Part shown: piece by piece, positions 46,425 to 54,920 of the stretch
Position numbering within the stretch: position 1 is the stretch's first letter
Layout of the letters: every line of letters starts with the position of its first letter
NCBI RefSeq assembly: GCF_900168055.1
Contig: NZ_FUYS01000013.1
Location: forward strand, 40,193 to 104,192
Source of the DNA: Parapedobacter luteus
GTDB lineage: Bacteria; Bacteroidota; Bacteroidia; Sphingobacteriales; Sphingobacteriaceae
Reading direction: 5' to 3'
DNA: 64,000 nt
Notes under the pieces: model-generated
The model's database searches: none
What the model was told of the DNA's origin: nothing
What the model saw: the letters and a program-made list of their open reading frames with translations, nothing else
Program-made: the position numbers and the translations under genes

Positions 46425-49400
46425 TTAAAATTTAACATTCAAACCGAGGAGCCAAGTACGTACCGGCGGGGTATCCACCGGCAACTGCTCGCTGTCACTA
46501 TTGAAATCGATTCCCTCGGGGTCGACGCCCTGGTGTCTGTTGACGTAGGACGAGACGATAAGCGGTTGCTGCGCGCTCACGTACAAGCGCAGGGATTGCG
46601 CTTTGATGCGCGCCGCCCAGCTTGAGGGAAAGTTATATCCCAGGTTGATGTTCCGGATTTTGAGAAACGAGCCGTCGAAGTAAGCCATGGACGTGCTATA
46701 CACCGGCCGCTCCTGGTTCTGGTTTGGCCGCGGGTATGCGTTGGTCGGGTTGTCAGGCGTCCAGTAGTCCACGTTGAGGTTGTTGTACCGGCCAAACAAC
46801 GTATTATTGGCTTCGTGAAACGTGCTGTATATCATATTGCCCACGTTGAAGAAGAGGAAGACCGACAGGTCAAATCCACGGTATGCAAAGCGGTTGGTGA
46901 AGCCCCCGGTGAGCGACGGCCGGTTGTTGCCCAGGATCACGCGGTCCAGGTCATTGATGACCCCGTCGCCGTTTTGGTCTTTGATTTTGATCTCGCCGGG
47001 CACCCGGCCGTAAGACGCCGCAGCTTCAGCCTCATTGGCTTGCCAGATGCCTATTTTCTCAAAATCATAGTACACCTGTATCGGCTCCCCGATAAACCAC
47101 CGGTTGCCGACGTCGTCCTGCGCACCGCCGTACAGCTCCAGGATACTCTCCTTGTTGGTTGCAAAATTGAGATCGGTCGTCCAGTTGAACCCCCGCTCAT
47201 CCTCCGCCTGGATGTTGACGCTTGACAGGCTGAACTCAACGCCCACATTACGCGTAGCGCCGATGTTTTCCAGTACCGAGCCAAATCCACTGGTAAAGGG
47301 CAGCTGCCGCTGCATGAGCAGATCCCGGGTATCCTGCCGGTAGTATTCGGCGCTTCCGGAAAGCCGGCCGTTGAAGATCGAAAAATCCAGCCCCACGTTG
47401 AGTTGGCGGGTCGTCTCCCATTTCAGGTTATCGTTTTGCAGCTGGTTGGGCCTGAACCCGAAAGCGCCCGTTTCGTCAAAGGCATAGGTGGTGCGCGCCA
47501 GCAGCCCCTGCGTGCCGTACGGGGCGATGCCGGTGTTGCCCGTCTCGCCGTACGTGGCGCGCAGCTTGAGCAGATCAAAAAATTCGGCGCCCTCCATAAA
47601 CGACTCGTTGCTGATGTTCCATCCCACGGCCACCGAAGGGAAAAACCCATAGCGGTGGTTGCGCCCAAAGCGCGAGGAGCCGTCGATGCGGGCCGTGAGG
47701 GTTACGAGGTAGCGGTCGTCATACCCATAGTTTACACGGCCCATGTATGAGAGGATATCCCACTGTTCGAAAGAGCTGCCCGTGCCGAGGATCTCTTCCG
47801 CCGCCCCGAAGTTGTAATACTGCATCTCCTCCACCGGGATGCCGCGCACACTGATGTTGGTCGCTTCAAACTGCCGGTGCTGGATGCCGAACAAGCCCGT
47901 CACTTCCAATGAATGCCGGTCGTTGAAGACCCTGTTGTACCGCACCAGGTTTTCGAGCGTATAGTTGAATACGAGGTCTTCATTGCCCTGCGCGGCAGTA
48001 GACCCACCCAGGCGGGCATTGGTATACCGGCCCTGAAAGTTTCCCACGCGGTTTTGAATAAGGTCGGGCCCGAAGTTGAGCCGGTAGGTGAGCCCTTCGG
48101 CCAGCTGCACCTCACCGTAGAGGCTGCTAAACAAGCGCATGCGCTTGTTGCGGTTGAGCAGTGCGCCCGGCACCAGCTCGCTCAGCGGGTTGCTCCGCAG
48201 CCCATCGGGCGTAGGCAGGAAGACAAGCTCACCATCTTCGTCGAACGGCACCCCGAGCGGATTTTCCAGCAGCGTATCGTCATACGGGTTGAGGTTTTGC
48301 CCGTTGGTGATGCTGTAGTTGCCCAATATGGAGGCACCGATGCGTATCCGCTCGCCGATGTCGTGGTCGAGATTCAAGCGCAGCGCATAGCGGTTGAAGT
48401 CCTGGATGGGGATGATCCCCTGGTCGTTCATGTAATTGAGGCTGATGTTGAAACGGGTTTTCTCACTGCCGCCCCGCACGCTGAGCGAGTGGTTCATGCT
48501 GTGGCCGGTTTGCAGCATCAGGTCCTGGTAGTCGGTGCTCCGCCCCAGCGCTATGGACTCCAGCTCCACGGGCGAAAAGAGCCCCGGCGTATTGCGGTCT
48601 GCGTTGGGGTCGCTGTCGTCATAATCGCCCGTGGCCCGGCGCGATTCGCGCTTGAACTCGGCAAACCTTGGCCCGTCCATCATCTCAATCTGCTTATACA
48701 CGTTGGACATGCCGAACCACGCGTCATAGCTTACCACGGTTGCACCGGTCGCGCCGCGGTTGGTGGTGATAATGACCACCCCGTTGGCCCCCCGCGAGCC
48801 GTAGATCGCGGTGGCCGAAGCATCCTTGAGCACCTCCATCGAGGCGATATCCTGGGGCGGGATGTCCTGCAATCCGCCCGTGATGGGTATTCCGTCGATG
48901 ACATACAGCGGATCATTACCCGCAGAAAACGAACGGTTGCCACGGATGCGCACCGTAGCGCCGGCACCCGGTTTGTTGCTCGTATTGGTCACGAGCACCC
49001 CCGCCGCACGACCCTGCAGCGCCTGCGACGCCTGGGTCACAGGCACTTCCGCTATCGCCTGTGCATCCACCGACGATACCGCGCCCGTGATATCGCGTTT
49101 GCGCTGCGTGCCGTAGCCCACCACCACGATCTCGTCGAGTTCGTTGGCCGCTTCGGCCTCCATGGTTACCACGATTTCGCCGGAGCGATCCGCCCATACA
49201 GGGTATTCCTGCGTCACGAAGCCGATGTAGGATACCACCAAGGTGGCCGTATCCGCCGACAGCGTAATGGCAAAATTGCCCCATTCATCGGTCGAAGCTT
49301 TGGTTTCGCTTCCCTTGACGCTCACCGTAGCCCCCGAAAGGGGCTGCTGCGCATCATCCACCACTCTTCCGCGCACCTCCTGCTGGCGGCTCGGCACATG

Positions 49401-49496
49401 CCGGTTGCCCATCATATCGGGGCTACGCGCCTCAGACGGGTAAGTAGCCAGCATCAGCCAGCATCCCAAAAAAACAACGGATTTTACTTGTCTCAT
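46425..49496 (-). CDS. SusC/RagA-type TonB-dependent transporter, second pair
   Basis: A 1023-residue transporter. Signal peptide (about 1-24), carboxypeptidase-regulatory-like domain (about 38-118; VRGRVVDDAQQPLSGATVSV), TonB-box and plug (DEIVVVGYGTQRKRDITGAV; LYVIDGIPITGG; EVLKDASATAIYGSRGANGV), then a barrel ending in GLNVKF. Its coding sequence looks more GC-rich than the first SusC by eye. It heads a two-gene operon with SusD and a GC-rich terminator. Opposite-strand open frames of 390-530 codons here are a by-product of codon use. Confidence 0.93.
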   Translation of the reverse strand: MRQVKSVVFLGCWLMLATYPSEARSPDMMGNRHVPSRQQEVRGRVVDDAQQPLSGATVSVKGSETKASTDEWGNFAITLSADTATLVVSYIGFVTQEYPVWADRSGEIVVTMEAEAANELDEIVVVGYGTQRKRDITGAVSSVDAQAIAEVPVTQASQALQGRAAGVLVTNTSNKPGAGATVRIRGNRSFSAGNDPLYVIDGIPITGGLQDIPPQDIASMEVLKDASATAIYGSRGANGVVIITTNRGATGATVVSYDAWFGMSNVYKQIEMMDGPRFAEFKRESRRATGDYDDSDPNADRNTPGLFSPVELESIALGRSTDYQDLMLQTGHSMNHSLSVRGGSEKTRFNISLNYMNDQGIIPIQDFNRYALRLNLDHDIGERIRIGASILGNYSITNGQNLNPYDDTLLENPLGVPFDEDGELVFLPTPDGLRSNPLSELVPGALLNRNKRMRLFSSLYGEVQLAEGLTYRLNFGPDLIQNRVGNFQGRYTNARLGGSTAAQGNEDLVFNYTLENLVRYNRVFNDRHSLEVTGLFGIQHRQFEATNISVRGIPVEEMQYYNFGAAEEILGTGSSFEQWDILSYMGRVNYGYDDRYLVTLTARIDGSSRFGRNHRYGFFPSVAVGWNISNESFMEGAEFFDLLKLRATYGETGNTGIAPYGTQGLLARTTYAFDETGAFGFRPNQLQNDNLKWETTRQLNVGLDFSIFNGRLSGSAEYYRQDTRDLLMQRQLPFTSGFGSVLENIGATRNVGVEFSLSSVNIQAEDERGFNWTTDLNFATNKESILELYGGAQDDVGNRWFIGEPIQVYYDFEKIGIWQANEAEAAASYGRVPGEIKIKDQNGDGVINDLDRVILGNNRPSLTGGFTNRFAYRGFDLSVFLFFNVGNMIYSTFHEANNTLFGRYNNLNVDYWTPDNPTNAYPRPNQNQERPVYSTSMAYFDGSFLKIRNINLGYNFPSSWAARIKAQSLRLYVSAQQPLIVSSYVNRHQGVDPEGIDFNSDSEQLPVDTPPVRTWLLGLNVKF

Positions 49497-49969
49497 AAAT
49501 TAAGCATTTAGACATTAACTGGATATTACATTTACTTCTTTTCTGAAAACCACGTTGACGGAAAACCACCGACAAGCCAGTATCTGCCATTCGTATCTGG
49601 AAGGTTATCGCAAAACCCATTTAGCAATGTTGGCCGGAACCGCGGGAGCCTATGCAACCCCCCTGTTTATAATTGGCTCCACAGGCGAGGCCCGTCCCTT
49701 CACGGGTGCAGACCGTCGCTGATAGACAAGGGTAAAACGCACAAGAAAACCCCAAGGTTTGACCTGTTTAAGGTTTTTTTTACGAAAACGTTGTAGTAGC
49801 GTTTATGGCGCATAGGTTTTTACTACGCCGCAAAACAGCACCCATCAGGCCGGCCCGCGCCGGCAAAGCTGTGCGGCAGGGGCAATAGTTTCCGTGATTT
49901 TGAGTTATTATTAATAGAAGTCACCTGGTTTATCCAGGCGTTATAGGATACTAGAACAAAGGGTTTTAC
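49497..49969. other. 473-bp intergenic region between divergent SusC and beta-helix genes
   Basis: No gene or consensus TAnnTTTG promoter was recognised. Several short stems are present: CCTGT/ACAGG near 49662-49685, CCCGT/ACGGG near 49690-49705 and a perfect GCCGGC/GCCGGC pair (49849-49854 with 49859-49864). A run of eight T lies near 49785. The AAACGTTG/GTAGTA area at 49790-49850 has partial symmetry. These may be operators or leader structures for either gene; none matches a named riboswitch. Confidence 0.4.
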
Positions 49970-51619
49970 ATGAAGCAGCTACCGTTCGTGTCACTGCTTT
50001 TGCTCGCGCTGGCCAACATGCATCCCACGAAAGGCCACGGGCAGGCGGGCAGTGCAGACACATCAATTTCAAGAGACGACACCAAATTTGTACAGACACT
50101 CATCGACAACGCCTCTCCGGGAGATACCGTGCACCTGCCGGGCGACCGGGTATACCGCATCCGCACCATCCACCTCAGGCAGGGGGTAAGCCTGCGGAGC
50201 AACGGGATGATCAAGCAGCTGCCGCCGCACGTGGCCGAAGACTTCACCTGGGCCAAGCAATACTCCGATTATCCCCTTTTCTACGGGCACAACGTCAAAG
50301 ACATCCACATCAGCTTCCGGGAAGCCCATACCTACGGAGAGGCCGTGCGTCTGGACAGTTGCGAGCGCATCACCATCCATCACGCCAAGGCGATCGGCGA
50401 CTCCACCAAGCTGCTTTCCTTCGCGGGGTTCTACATCCACCAAAGCCGCGCTATCCATATAGACCACGTGGAGGTGGCCGGCTACGGCATGAAGCGGCGG
50501 AGCCCCGATTATTACCAGCGCGGCACCGGCATACGGATACAGACCTGCCAGCAAATCCGCATCCGCGGCAGCCATATCCATGACAATGCAGAAAACGGCA
50601 TTTTCCTTCATAGCTGCAGCGATGTGGCGATCCATGGCAACGACATTCACCGAAACGGGATGAGCGGCGTGCAAGTAGCCTTCGGATCCATGGGTGTCGA
50701 GCGCGATTACCGTATCACGCGCAACAAGCTTTTCGAAAATGCTGCCGATGCGATTGATATCAACAATCCTGAAGCCTCCCGTACAGTGGCTATCAACGCT
50801 TACATCGCAGAAAACATCAGCAAAGGCAACGGCTGGGTCAACGGCACCGAGACCCGCGATGGCTCGGGCATTGCCACCCTGGTAGGTCTCAAGCAGGTGT
50901 TGGTCAAGGGCAACCGGTCTGAGCAGAGCAACCGGCCGGCCGTCTACATCCGCGAGTGCGACGGCGTGAACGTGATAGACAACAAGTCAGACAATTTTGC
51001 CGAGATCGTCGGCAGGCAGGGCCAGATCCGCCTGGTCAAAAACACCTTCACCGGATTGCGTGTCCTGCGCGACCTCAGGGCAGAAAAATTGCAGCTCGAC
51101 TCCAACCATATCGGCTACCTGGCCCTGCATAATGACATCCAGGTAGACAGCCTCGTGTTTATCGGCAACAACCTCAAAGGCAACATCAATTTCCACCTGG
51201 AGGGCAGCCTCGTCTTCAAAGACAATCTGCTTTCCAGCCGGTCGCCCCGCGGTGCCATTTCGCTGCGCAAGGTAAACGAAGCAATCCTGAGCGGCAATGA
51301 GATTACGGCCGATACGGCCGTCGATGCGCTGACCATCCATGGCGAAGCCTCAAACGTAGTCGTCGAAGCCAACACCATCCTATCAACGGCCGCCTGCATC
51401 CGGGATGAAGGGGCACCGGAGCTAAAGGTTGTCGGCAATACGTTTGCCCGCAGCCCCGGGAATGCCCCTGCGCCCGCCTTTGTCTCCCGTAGCCCCAATG
51501 CGCTGCTGCTCAAGGACAACATCTATCCCCAGCACGAAGGCATTGAAGCCCCGCGGCTCATTGTCATTGAGCAAGAAGGTTCGGTGACGATGGATAGCGT
51601 AGCTCGGGCATTGTTATAG
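49970..51619 (+). CDS. Exported right-handed parallel beta-helix protein
   Basis: A 549-residue protein with a signal peptide (ending HPTKGHG or nearby) and PbH1-type repeats throughout: RGSHIHDNAENGIFLHSC, HGNDIHRNGMSGVQVA, ITRNKLFENAADAIDINN, and later VIDNKSDNFAE, SGNEITADTAVDAL. This is the pectate-lyase-like beta-helix architecture (NosD/DUF1565-like). No Ca-binding or catalytic set of a named polysaccharide lyase family is evident, so lyase, epimerase or hydrolase activity remains open. It is divergent from a SusC/SusD pair, which suggests a role in the same glycan use. Confidence 0.78.
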   Translation: MKQLPFVSLLLLALANMHPTKGHGQAGSADTSISRDDTKFVQTLIDNASPGDTVHLPGDRVYRIRTIHLRQGVSLRSNGMIKQLPPHVAEDFTWAKQYSDYPLFYGHNVKDIHISFREAHTYGEAVRLDSCERITIHHAKAIGDSTKLLSFAGFYIHQSRAIHIDHVEVAGYGMKRRSPDYYQRGTGIRIQTCQQIRIRGSHIHDNAENGIFLHSCSDVAIHGNDIHRNGMSGVQVAFGSMGVERDYRITRNKLFENAADAIDINNPEASRTVAINAYIAENISKGNGWVNGTETRDGSGIATLVGLKQVLVKGNRSEQSNRPAVYIRECDGVNVIDNKSDNFAEIVGRQGQIRLVKNTFTGLRVLRDLRAEKLQLDSNHIGYLALHNDIQVDSLVFIGNNLKGNINFHLEGSLVFKDNLLSSRSPRGAISLRKVNEAILSGNEITADTAVDALTIHGEASNVVVEANTILSTAACIRDEGAPELKVVGNTFARSPGNAPAPAFVSRSPNALLLKDNIYPQHEGIEAPRLIVIEQEGSVTMDSVARALL

Positions 51620-51682
51620 CCGCTGGCGGCAAAAACGCATTTTCCCGATGCCTTATGCCGTACTTAGCGCCTCACGCCAGGC

Positions 51683-52009
51683 TCACTTACCGTCCTCACA
51701 TCGCGCATGAGCGTACCTTAGCACTTTGCGGTCTATGTAGAACGTTCCGAAAGGAACCAGGCACGCAAGCAGTACTTTCCAGGTCGTTTCGCTGAATTTC
51801 CATTTCTGCTCAATACCTACACTTAACGTATTGAACACAAACAGCAGAAACAGCGCGCCGTGGGTGGGTTCCATCATTCTGGACAGCTCAGGGACATCCG
51901 CCCAATATTTCAAAGGCACGGCGATGAATACAAGAATAAGCAGTGAAGCGCCCTCCAAATATCCGATAAGGCGCAAGCGTCCGACCTGTGTTTTCAACAA
52001 TGTTTTCAT
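51683..52009 (-). CDS. DUF3817 small membrane protein
   Basis: A 108-residue protein with three membrane spans, of the DUF3817 (YdzA-like) family. The start at 52009 gives MKTLLKTQVGRLRLIGYLEG, the family beginning; KYWADVPELSRMMEPTHGAL and TFYIDRKVL are conserved blocks. The open frame continues upstream into the next gene but is not conserved. It follows the 152-residue membrane gene by 11 bp, in a pair controlled by the TetR operator. Confidence 0.82.
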   Translation of the reverse strand: MKTLLKTQVGRLRLIGYLEGASLLILVFIAVPLKYWADVPELSRMMEPTHGALFLLFVFNTLSVGIEQKWKFSETTWKVLLACLVPFGTFYIDRKVLRYAHARCEDGK

Positions 52010-52020
52010 TTCTGTTCTGT

Positions 52021-52479
52021 CTATCTGAAATAAGGTCTGCCAGCAAGGGGCGAAAAAGGCCACGGGATGGCAATAAAAATAACAATAAGCGCCACCAGGT
52101 ACCACGCAAGCATGGCCCCGAACTTTTCCTTATCAGCCAGCCTCCGTTTGGCCACAGCCGAGCCGATGGTGATCACGGCGATAGCCAGCAGCATGAGCAA
52201 GCCATGTATCAAGCCGAAAAACAAAAGGTCAGCACGCTCCTTGGCATTGTGAAAGTCCTTCATGAAAAATCTGGTCAGCGGACTTTGGAAATACAACGTC
52301 ATTCCCACCATCAGCTGAATATGCGCAATCGTCGCTGTCCAATGCCGTATGGCGTTGTCGGCTTTTGAAAATTTCGCACCACCGTAGTATCCCCGGCAAG
52401 CCCTGTATAACGAAACGACGAGGCTAATCAATACCAGCCAGCGCAATGAAGAATGCAAAACAATAAGCACCTGATACAT
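52021..52479 (-). CDS. Small four-span membrane protein, TetR-controlled
   Basis: A 152-residue membrane protein with about four spans (YQVLIVLHSSLRWLVLISLV; TIAHIQLMVGMTLYF; IHGLLMLLAIAVITIGSAVA; YLVALIVIFIAIPW). Conserved polar positions HSSLRW and HIQ are like those of cytochrome b561-like or CopD-like families, though no family is assigned. The start at 52479 follows a consensus promoter element by 18 nt. The gene is separated from tetR by a perfect palindrome, and is followed by the DUF3817 gene. Confidence 0.65.
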   Translation of the reverse strand: MYQVLIVLHSSLRWLVLISLVVSLYRACRGYYGGAKFSKADNAIRHWTATIAHIQLMVGMTLYFQSPLTRFFMKDFHNAKERADLLFFGLIHGLLMLLAIAVITIGSAVAKRRLADKEKFGAMLAWYLVALIVIFIAIPWPFSPLAGRPYFR

Positions 52480-52497
52480 CTGATTTTTTTTGATAGC

Positions 52498-52505
52498 CAA
52501 AGGTA
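52498..52505 (-). promoter_or_regulatory. -7 element of the two-gene membrane operon
   Basis: TACCTTTG on the minus strand, 18 nt before the ATG at 52479. The TetR-type operator begins 6 bp upstream and covers the -33 region. Confidence 0.65.
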
Positions 52506-52511
52506 TAAAAA

Positions 52512-52535
52512 AAAACATACCACTTAGTATGTTTT
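52512..52535. promoter_or_regulatory. TetR-type operator, 9+6+9 perfect palindrome
   Basis: AAAACATAC (52512-52520) and GTATGTTTT (52527-52535) flank CACTTA. It sits between the end of tetR and the promoter of the membrane operon, where repressor binding would block the -33 region. Confidence 0.75.
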
Positions 52536-52547
52536 AAGGCAAAAAAA

Positions 52548-53141
52548 TTACTTCAGTGTTTCCAGGTACAGCTTAAGCTGTTGGAGGTAAGCCCGGTATA
52601 CCGATTTGCTGTTGGCCAGTTTCCCCATATTTCGGATACCCCAATACCCCGACATGACAAACACTGCCACTTCTTCTTCCGAAACGTCCTCTTTTATTTC
52701 ACCCCTTTTTTTACCATTCGCTATGCACTGGATTATTCCGTTTTTCCATTTGGTTGACAAGTCGTTTAGTGCCTTGGTAAAATCCACATGCCAGGGTGCC
52801 ATTTCCAGGGTAAAATTTGCCGCCGGGCAGCCGTGTTCCACTTTCAAAAATTCATTGGCCATGAGTATATCTTCCATCATGTTGTACACGATCCGTACCG
52901 GATCGCCATCCGATTGAAGCGGCCTGATAAACGTCGCCTCAAACGTAGGCACCAGCAATTCCCTGATGATGGCCACTCCCATTTCATCCTTATTTTTGAA
53001 ATGGTAGTAAAAAGCCCCCTTCGTCACGTTGGTGGTCGCCAGGATATCGTCTATGCTGGTCGTTTGATAACCCCGTACGTAAATCAATCCGAAAGCCTTC
53101 TGAAGGATGCTTAAACGGGTAGCTTCTGCCTTTTTCATCAT
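52548..53141 (-). CDS. TetR/AcrR-family transcriptional regulator
   Basis: A 197-residue repressor. The N-terminal helix-turn-helix domain (about 5-55) has LSILQKAFGLIYVRGYQTTS and TNVTKGAFYYHFKNKDEMG, the classic TetR block. The ligand domain contains LKVEHGCPAANFTLEMAPWH, like the TetR_C YcdC/AcuR-type group. It ends 12 bp before the palindromic operator, and the membrane operon follows in the same direction; tetR itself may also be controlled from its own upstream region. Ligand unknown. Confidence 0.9.
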   Translation of the reverse strand: MMKKAEATRLSILQKAFGLIYVRGYQTTSIDDILATTNVTKGAFYYHFKNKDEMGVAIIRELLVPTFEATFIRPLQSDGDPVRIVYNMMEDILMANEFLKVEHGCPAANFTLEMAPWHVDFTKALNDLSTKWKNGIIQCIANGKKRGEIKEDVSEEEVAVFVMSGYWGIRNMGKLANSKSVYRAYLQQLKLYLETLK

Positions 53142-53189
53142 GGATACTACCTGGTATTTTTTACAAAGTAAGGGATTTTCCGCTGATTT

Positions 53190-53333
53190 TTAGTTGGATT
53201 TGTTTAAACCAACATCCATGCCCGGTATGCCGCCGACGCCTTCGGGAAAGTCGATACCTTCTTTAACAATACCGCAATCGAAGGCGTCGTAAAGCCCATC
53301 GCCGAGTATCCCGGGACCAAAGCCTCCAATCAT
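53190..53333 (-). CDS. 47-residue glycine-rich microprotein coupled to the lipoprotein gene
   Basis: An open frame of 47 codons starting at an ATG that overlaps the stop of the preceding lipoprotein (ATGA, 53333-53330) and ending at TAA (53192-53190). The product is rich in Gly and acidic residues (MIGGFGPGILGDGLYDAFDC; GVGGIPGMDVGLNKSN) with a single Cys and no membrane span or signal. Coupling by a 4-bp overlap is a common sign of a real downstream gene. No family is recognised. It might instead be the remains of a longer protein. Confidence 0.5.
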   Translation of the reverse strand: MIGGFGPGILGDGLYDAFDCGIVKEGIDFPEGVGGIPGMDVGLNKSN

Positions 53334-54913
53334 TTACTGTAACTGAATTCGATCCGCATCGGGCGCCCGTCGATTGGCTGGCCATCCACCTGAGTATACC
53401 GATTAACAGCCGTTACGCGACCAGCGGCGTCGAATTCATACTGGTATTCGACGTCCGAAGTATACCCATAGTCGAATGAGCGATAGCGCGATCGTTTCAG
53501 CAAGTTCTTACTATGTTTGCCCATGCCGGGCTCCCATCCCGATCCGGCGTGGGAGTTGACCTGAAAACGAATTAGCCCTTGGTTCCAATCCTCATAATTG
53601 GCTTTATCGGTATGATACTCATAAGTCGTTTCCTCGTTGAAAGTGCCGGTTGTAACCGCCTTGATGAGGTTGCCGTTTTCATACTCGTAGCTGTAGGTAT
53701 GTTGGTACGCAGTAGGGTCGCTCGACCCAGTCAGCACACCAGGCCCATCCCACGGCGCCCCCTTCGTTTCCTTTTTCACAAGGTTCGCAGCCGAATTGTA
53801 GGTATAGGTTGCCTCATATTCTGCGCCGTTCCAGTCGTAATTATAAATCAAATGCGCAGGATAACCGTTGTCCCCAATCGTGAATGTTGCCCGTTGGTAA
53901 ACTATCGGATCCAAACGTTGGTGTGCCACCACGGTCACTGTATTTCCGCTGTATTCATAATCGTCATACGCAAACAAAGCGTATTTCCGGTGGTGCCCAC
54001 GGTTGGGGTCTTCCATGTAATGATAGTAGCGTATGCGAATCACACGGCCCTGTTCGTCATATTCAAGTGTGGCCGTAGTCGGCCAGATGAAGATATACGT
54101 CCCCGAGTCGTCTCTCCCAGTTCGGAAGATAACGCGGTTGACGTGCGGTTCCGCCCAACGGCTTTCGGGCGCCCGTACATCGCCCGATTCCCACGACGTA
54201 CGGATCTCATAAAGCCGTATCGTTCCATCTTGCGCCTGTACATGTACAGGTGTCGTACTCAATGAGGGATCCATAGCTCCGTCCACATCCAGGCTGATTT
54301 CCTTTTTTGCGCTGATATCCCAAGTCTCTCCTGCCGGATATTTTACCGCTGCGTGGTCAGACACCTCCACGATAGCATACAACTGTGCATTAGCCCCGGC
54401 GGGCAGCGTTACGGCGATTACGTTTCCGCTGATCTGCGCTGTCACATCCTCAATAAGCGAAGGATTATCGGCTTTCAGAAATTTCAGCGATAAGAATTCC
54501 TTCTCGCTGGAGAGCGGCTCCGAGGTCACGGTTACCGTATAGGTAGCAGTAGACCCATCTTCCGCCTTGACCGTCAAGAGCACCGGCGAAGAAAAGTCAG
54601 CTGTAAGCTCCCATATATCACCTTCCCCGCTTCCCGGCACCTGCCCATCGACCGATATCTGGGCCAGCGGAGACACCTCAATGGTAGCCGTCAGGTAGCC
54701 CACCGTCATCCCGGCAGGCAGGGATACTGTGATAGCGCTGCCCGAGACCGCCCCCGGCACGTCAATATCGAGCTTACCGCCATTAGCGTAAGCGAAGAAG
54801 GCAAAGCTAAGTACCTCCTTGGCATCGGAACGCGCAATCCGCTCTGTTTTCTTACACCCGGCGCTCAGCAGTACAAGCAGGAAGCATACGCCGGCAACAT
54901 AAATTTTACGCAT
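53330..54913 (-). CDS. Lipoprotein with DUF5018-like and RHS-like C-terminal repeats
   Basis: A 527-residue exported protein with lipobox LLSAGCKK (Cys about 20). The start at 54913 gives MRKIYVAGVCFLLVLL; a longer reading from 54967 overlaps the previous gene. Two beta-sandwich repeats follow (about 30-130 and 135-240, each with LPAG and TVTV-type edges, of cadherin-like or DUF5018 kind). The second half has RHS/YD-like tyrosine-rich strands (YDEQGRVIRIRYYHYM; YEYENGNLIKAVTTG; YQYEFDAAGRVTAVNRY). Middle of a leftward unit of three genes with 7 bp and overlapping junctions. Function unknown. Confidence 0.7.
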   Translation of the reverse strand: MRKIYVAGVCFLLVLLSAGCKKTERIARSDAKEVLSFAFFAYANGGKLDIDVPGAVSGSAITVSLPAGMTVGYLTATIEVSPLAQISVDGQVPGSGEGDIWELTADFSSPVLLTVKAEDGSTATYTVTVTSEPLSSEKEFLSLKFLKADNPSLIEDVTAQISGNVIAVTLPAGANAQLYAIVEVSDHAAVKYPAGETWDISAKKEISLDVDGAMDPSLSTTPVHVQAQDGTIRLYEIRTSWESGDVRAPESRWAEPHVNRVIFRTGRDDSGTYIFIWPTTATLEYDEQGRVIRIRYYHYMEDPNRGHHRKYALFAYDDYEYSGNTVTVVAHQRLDPIVYQRATFTIGDNGYPAHLIYNYDWNGAEYEATYTYNSAANLVKKETKGAPWDGPGVLTGSSDPTAYQHTYSYEYENGNLIKAVTTGTFNEETTYEYHTDKANYEDWNQGLIRFQVNSHAGSGWEPGMGKHSKNLLKRSRYRSFDYGYTSDVEYQYEFDAAGRVTAVNRYTQVDGQPIDGRPMRIEFSYSK

Positions 54914-54920
54914 ATCTTTT

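Noticed and set aside
47913..49511. A 532-codon plus-strand open frame, and others of 264-391 codons at 45223-46398, 36361-37155 and 37068-37910
   Set aside because: They lie opposite SusC, SusD, GH43 and peptidase genes with clear family motifs; their products are Arg/His-rich and have no recognisable domains. GC-rich codon use explains them.
49690..49740. Resemblance of ACGGGTGC...GCTGATA to a TPP riboswitch
   Set aside because: The conserved GAACCTGA and second-stem sequences are absent and neither neighbouring gene concerns thiamine.
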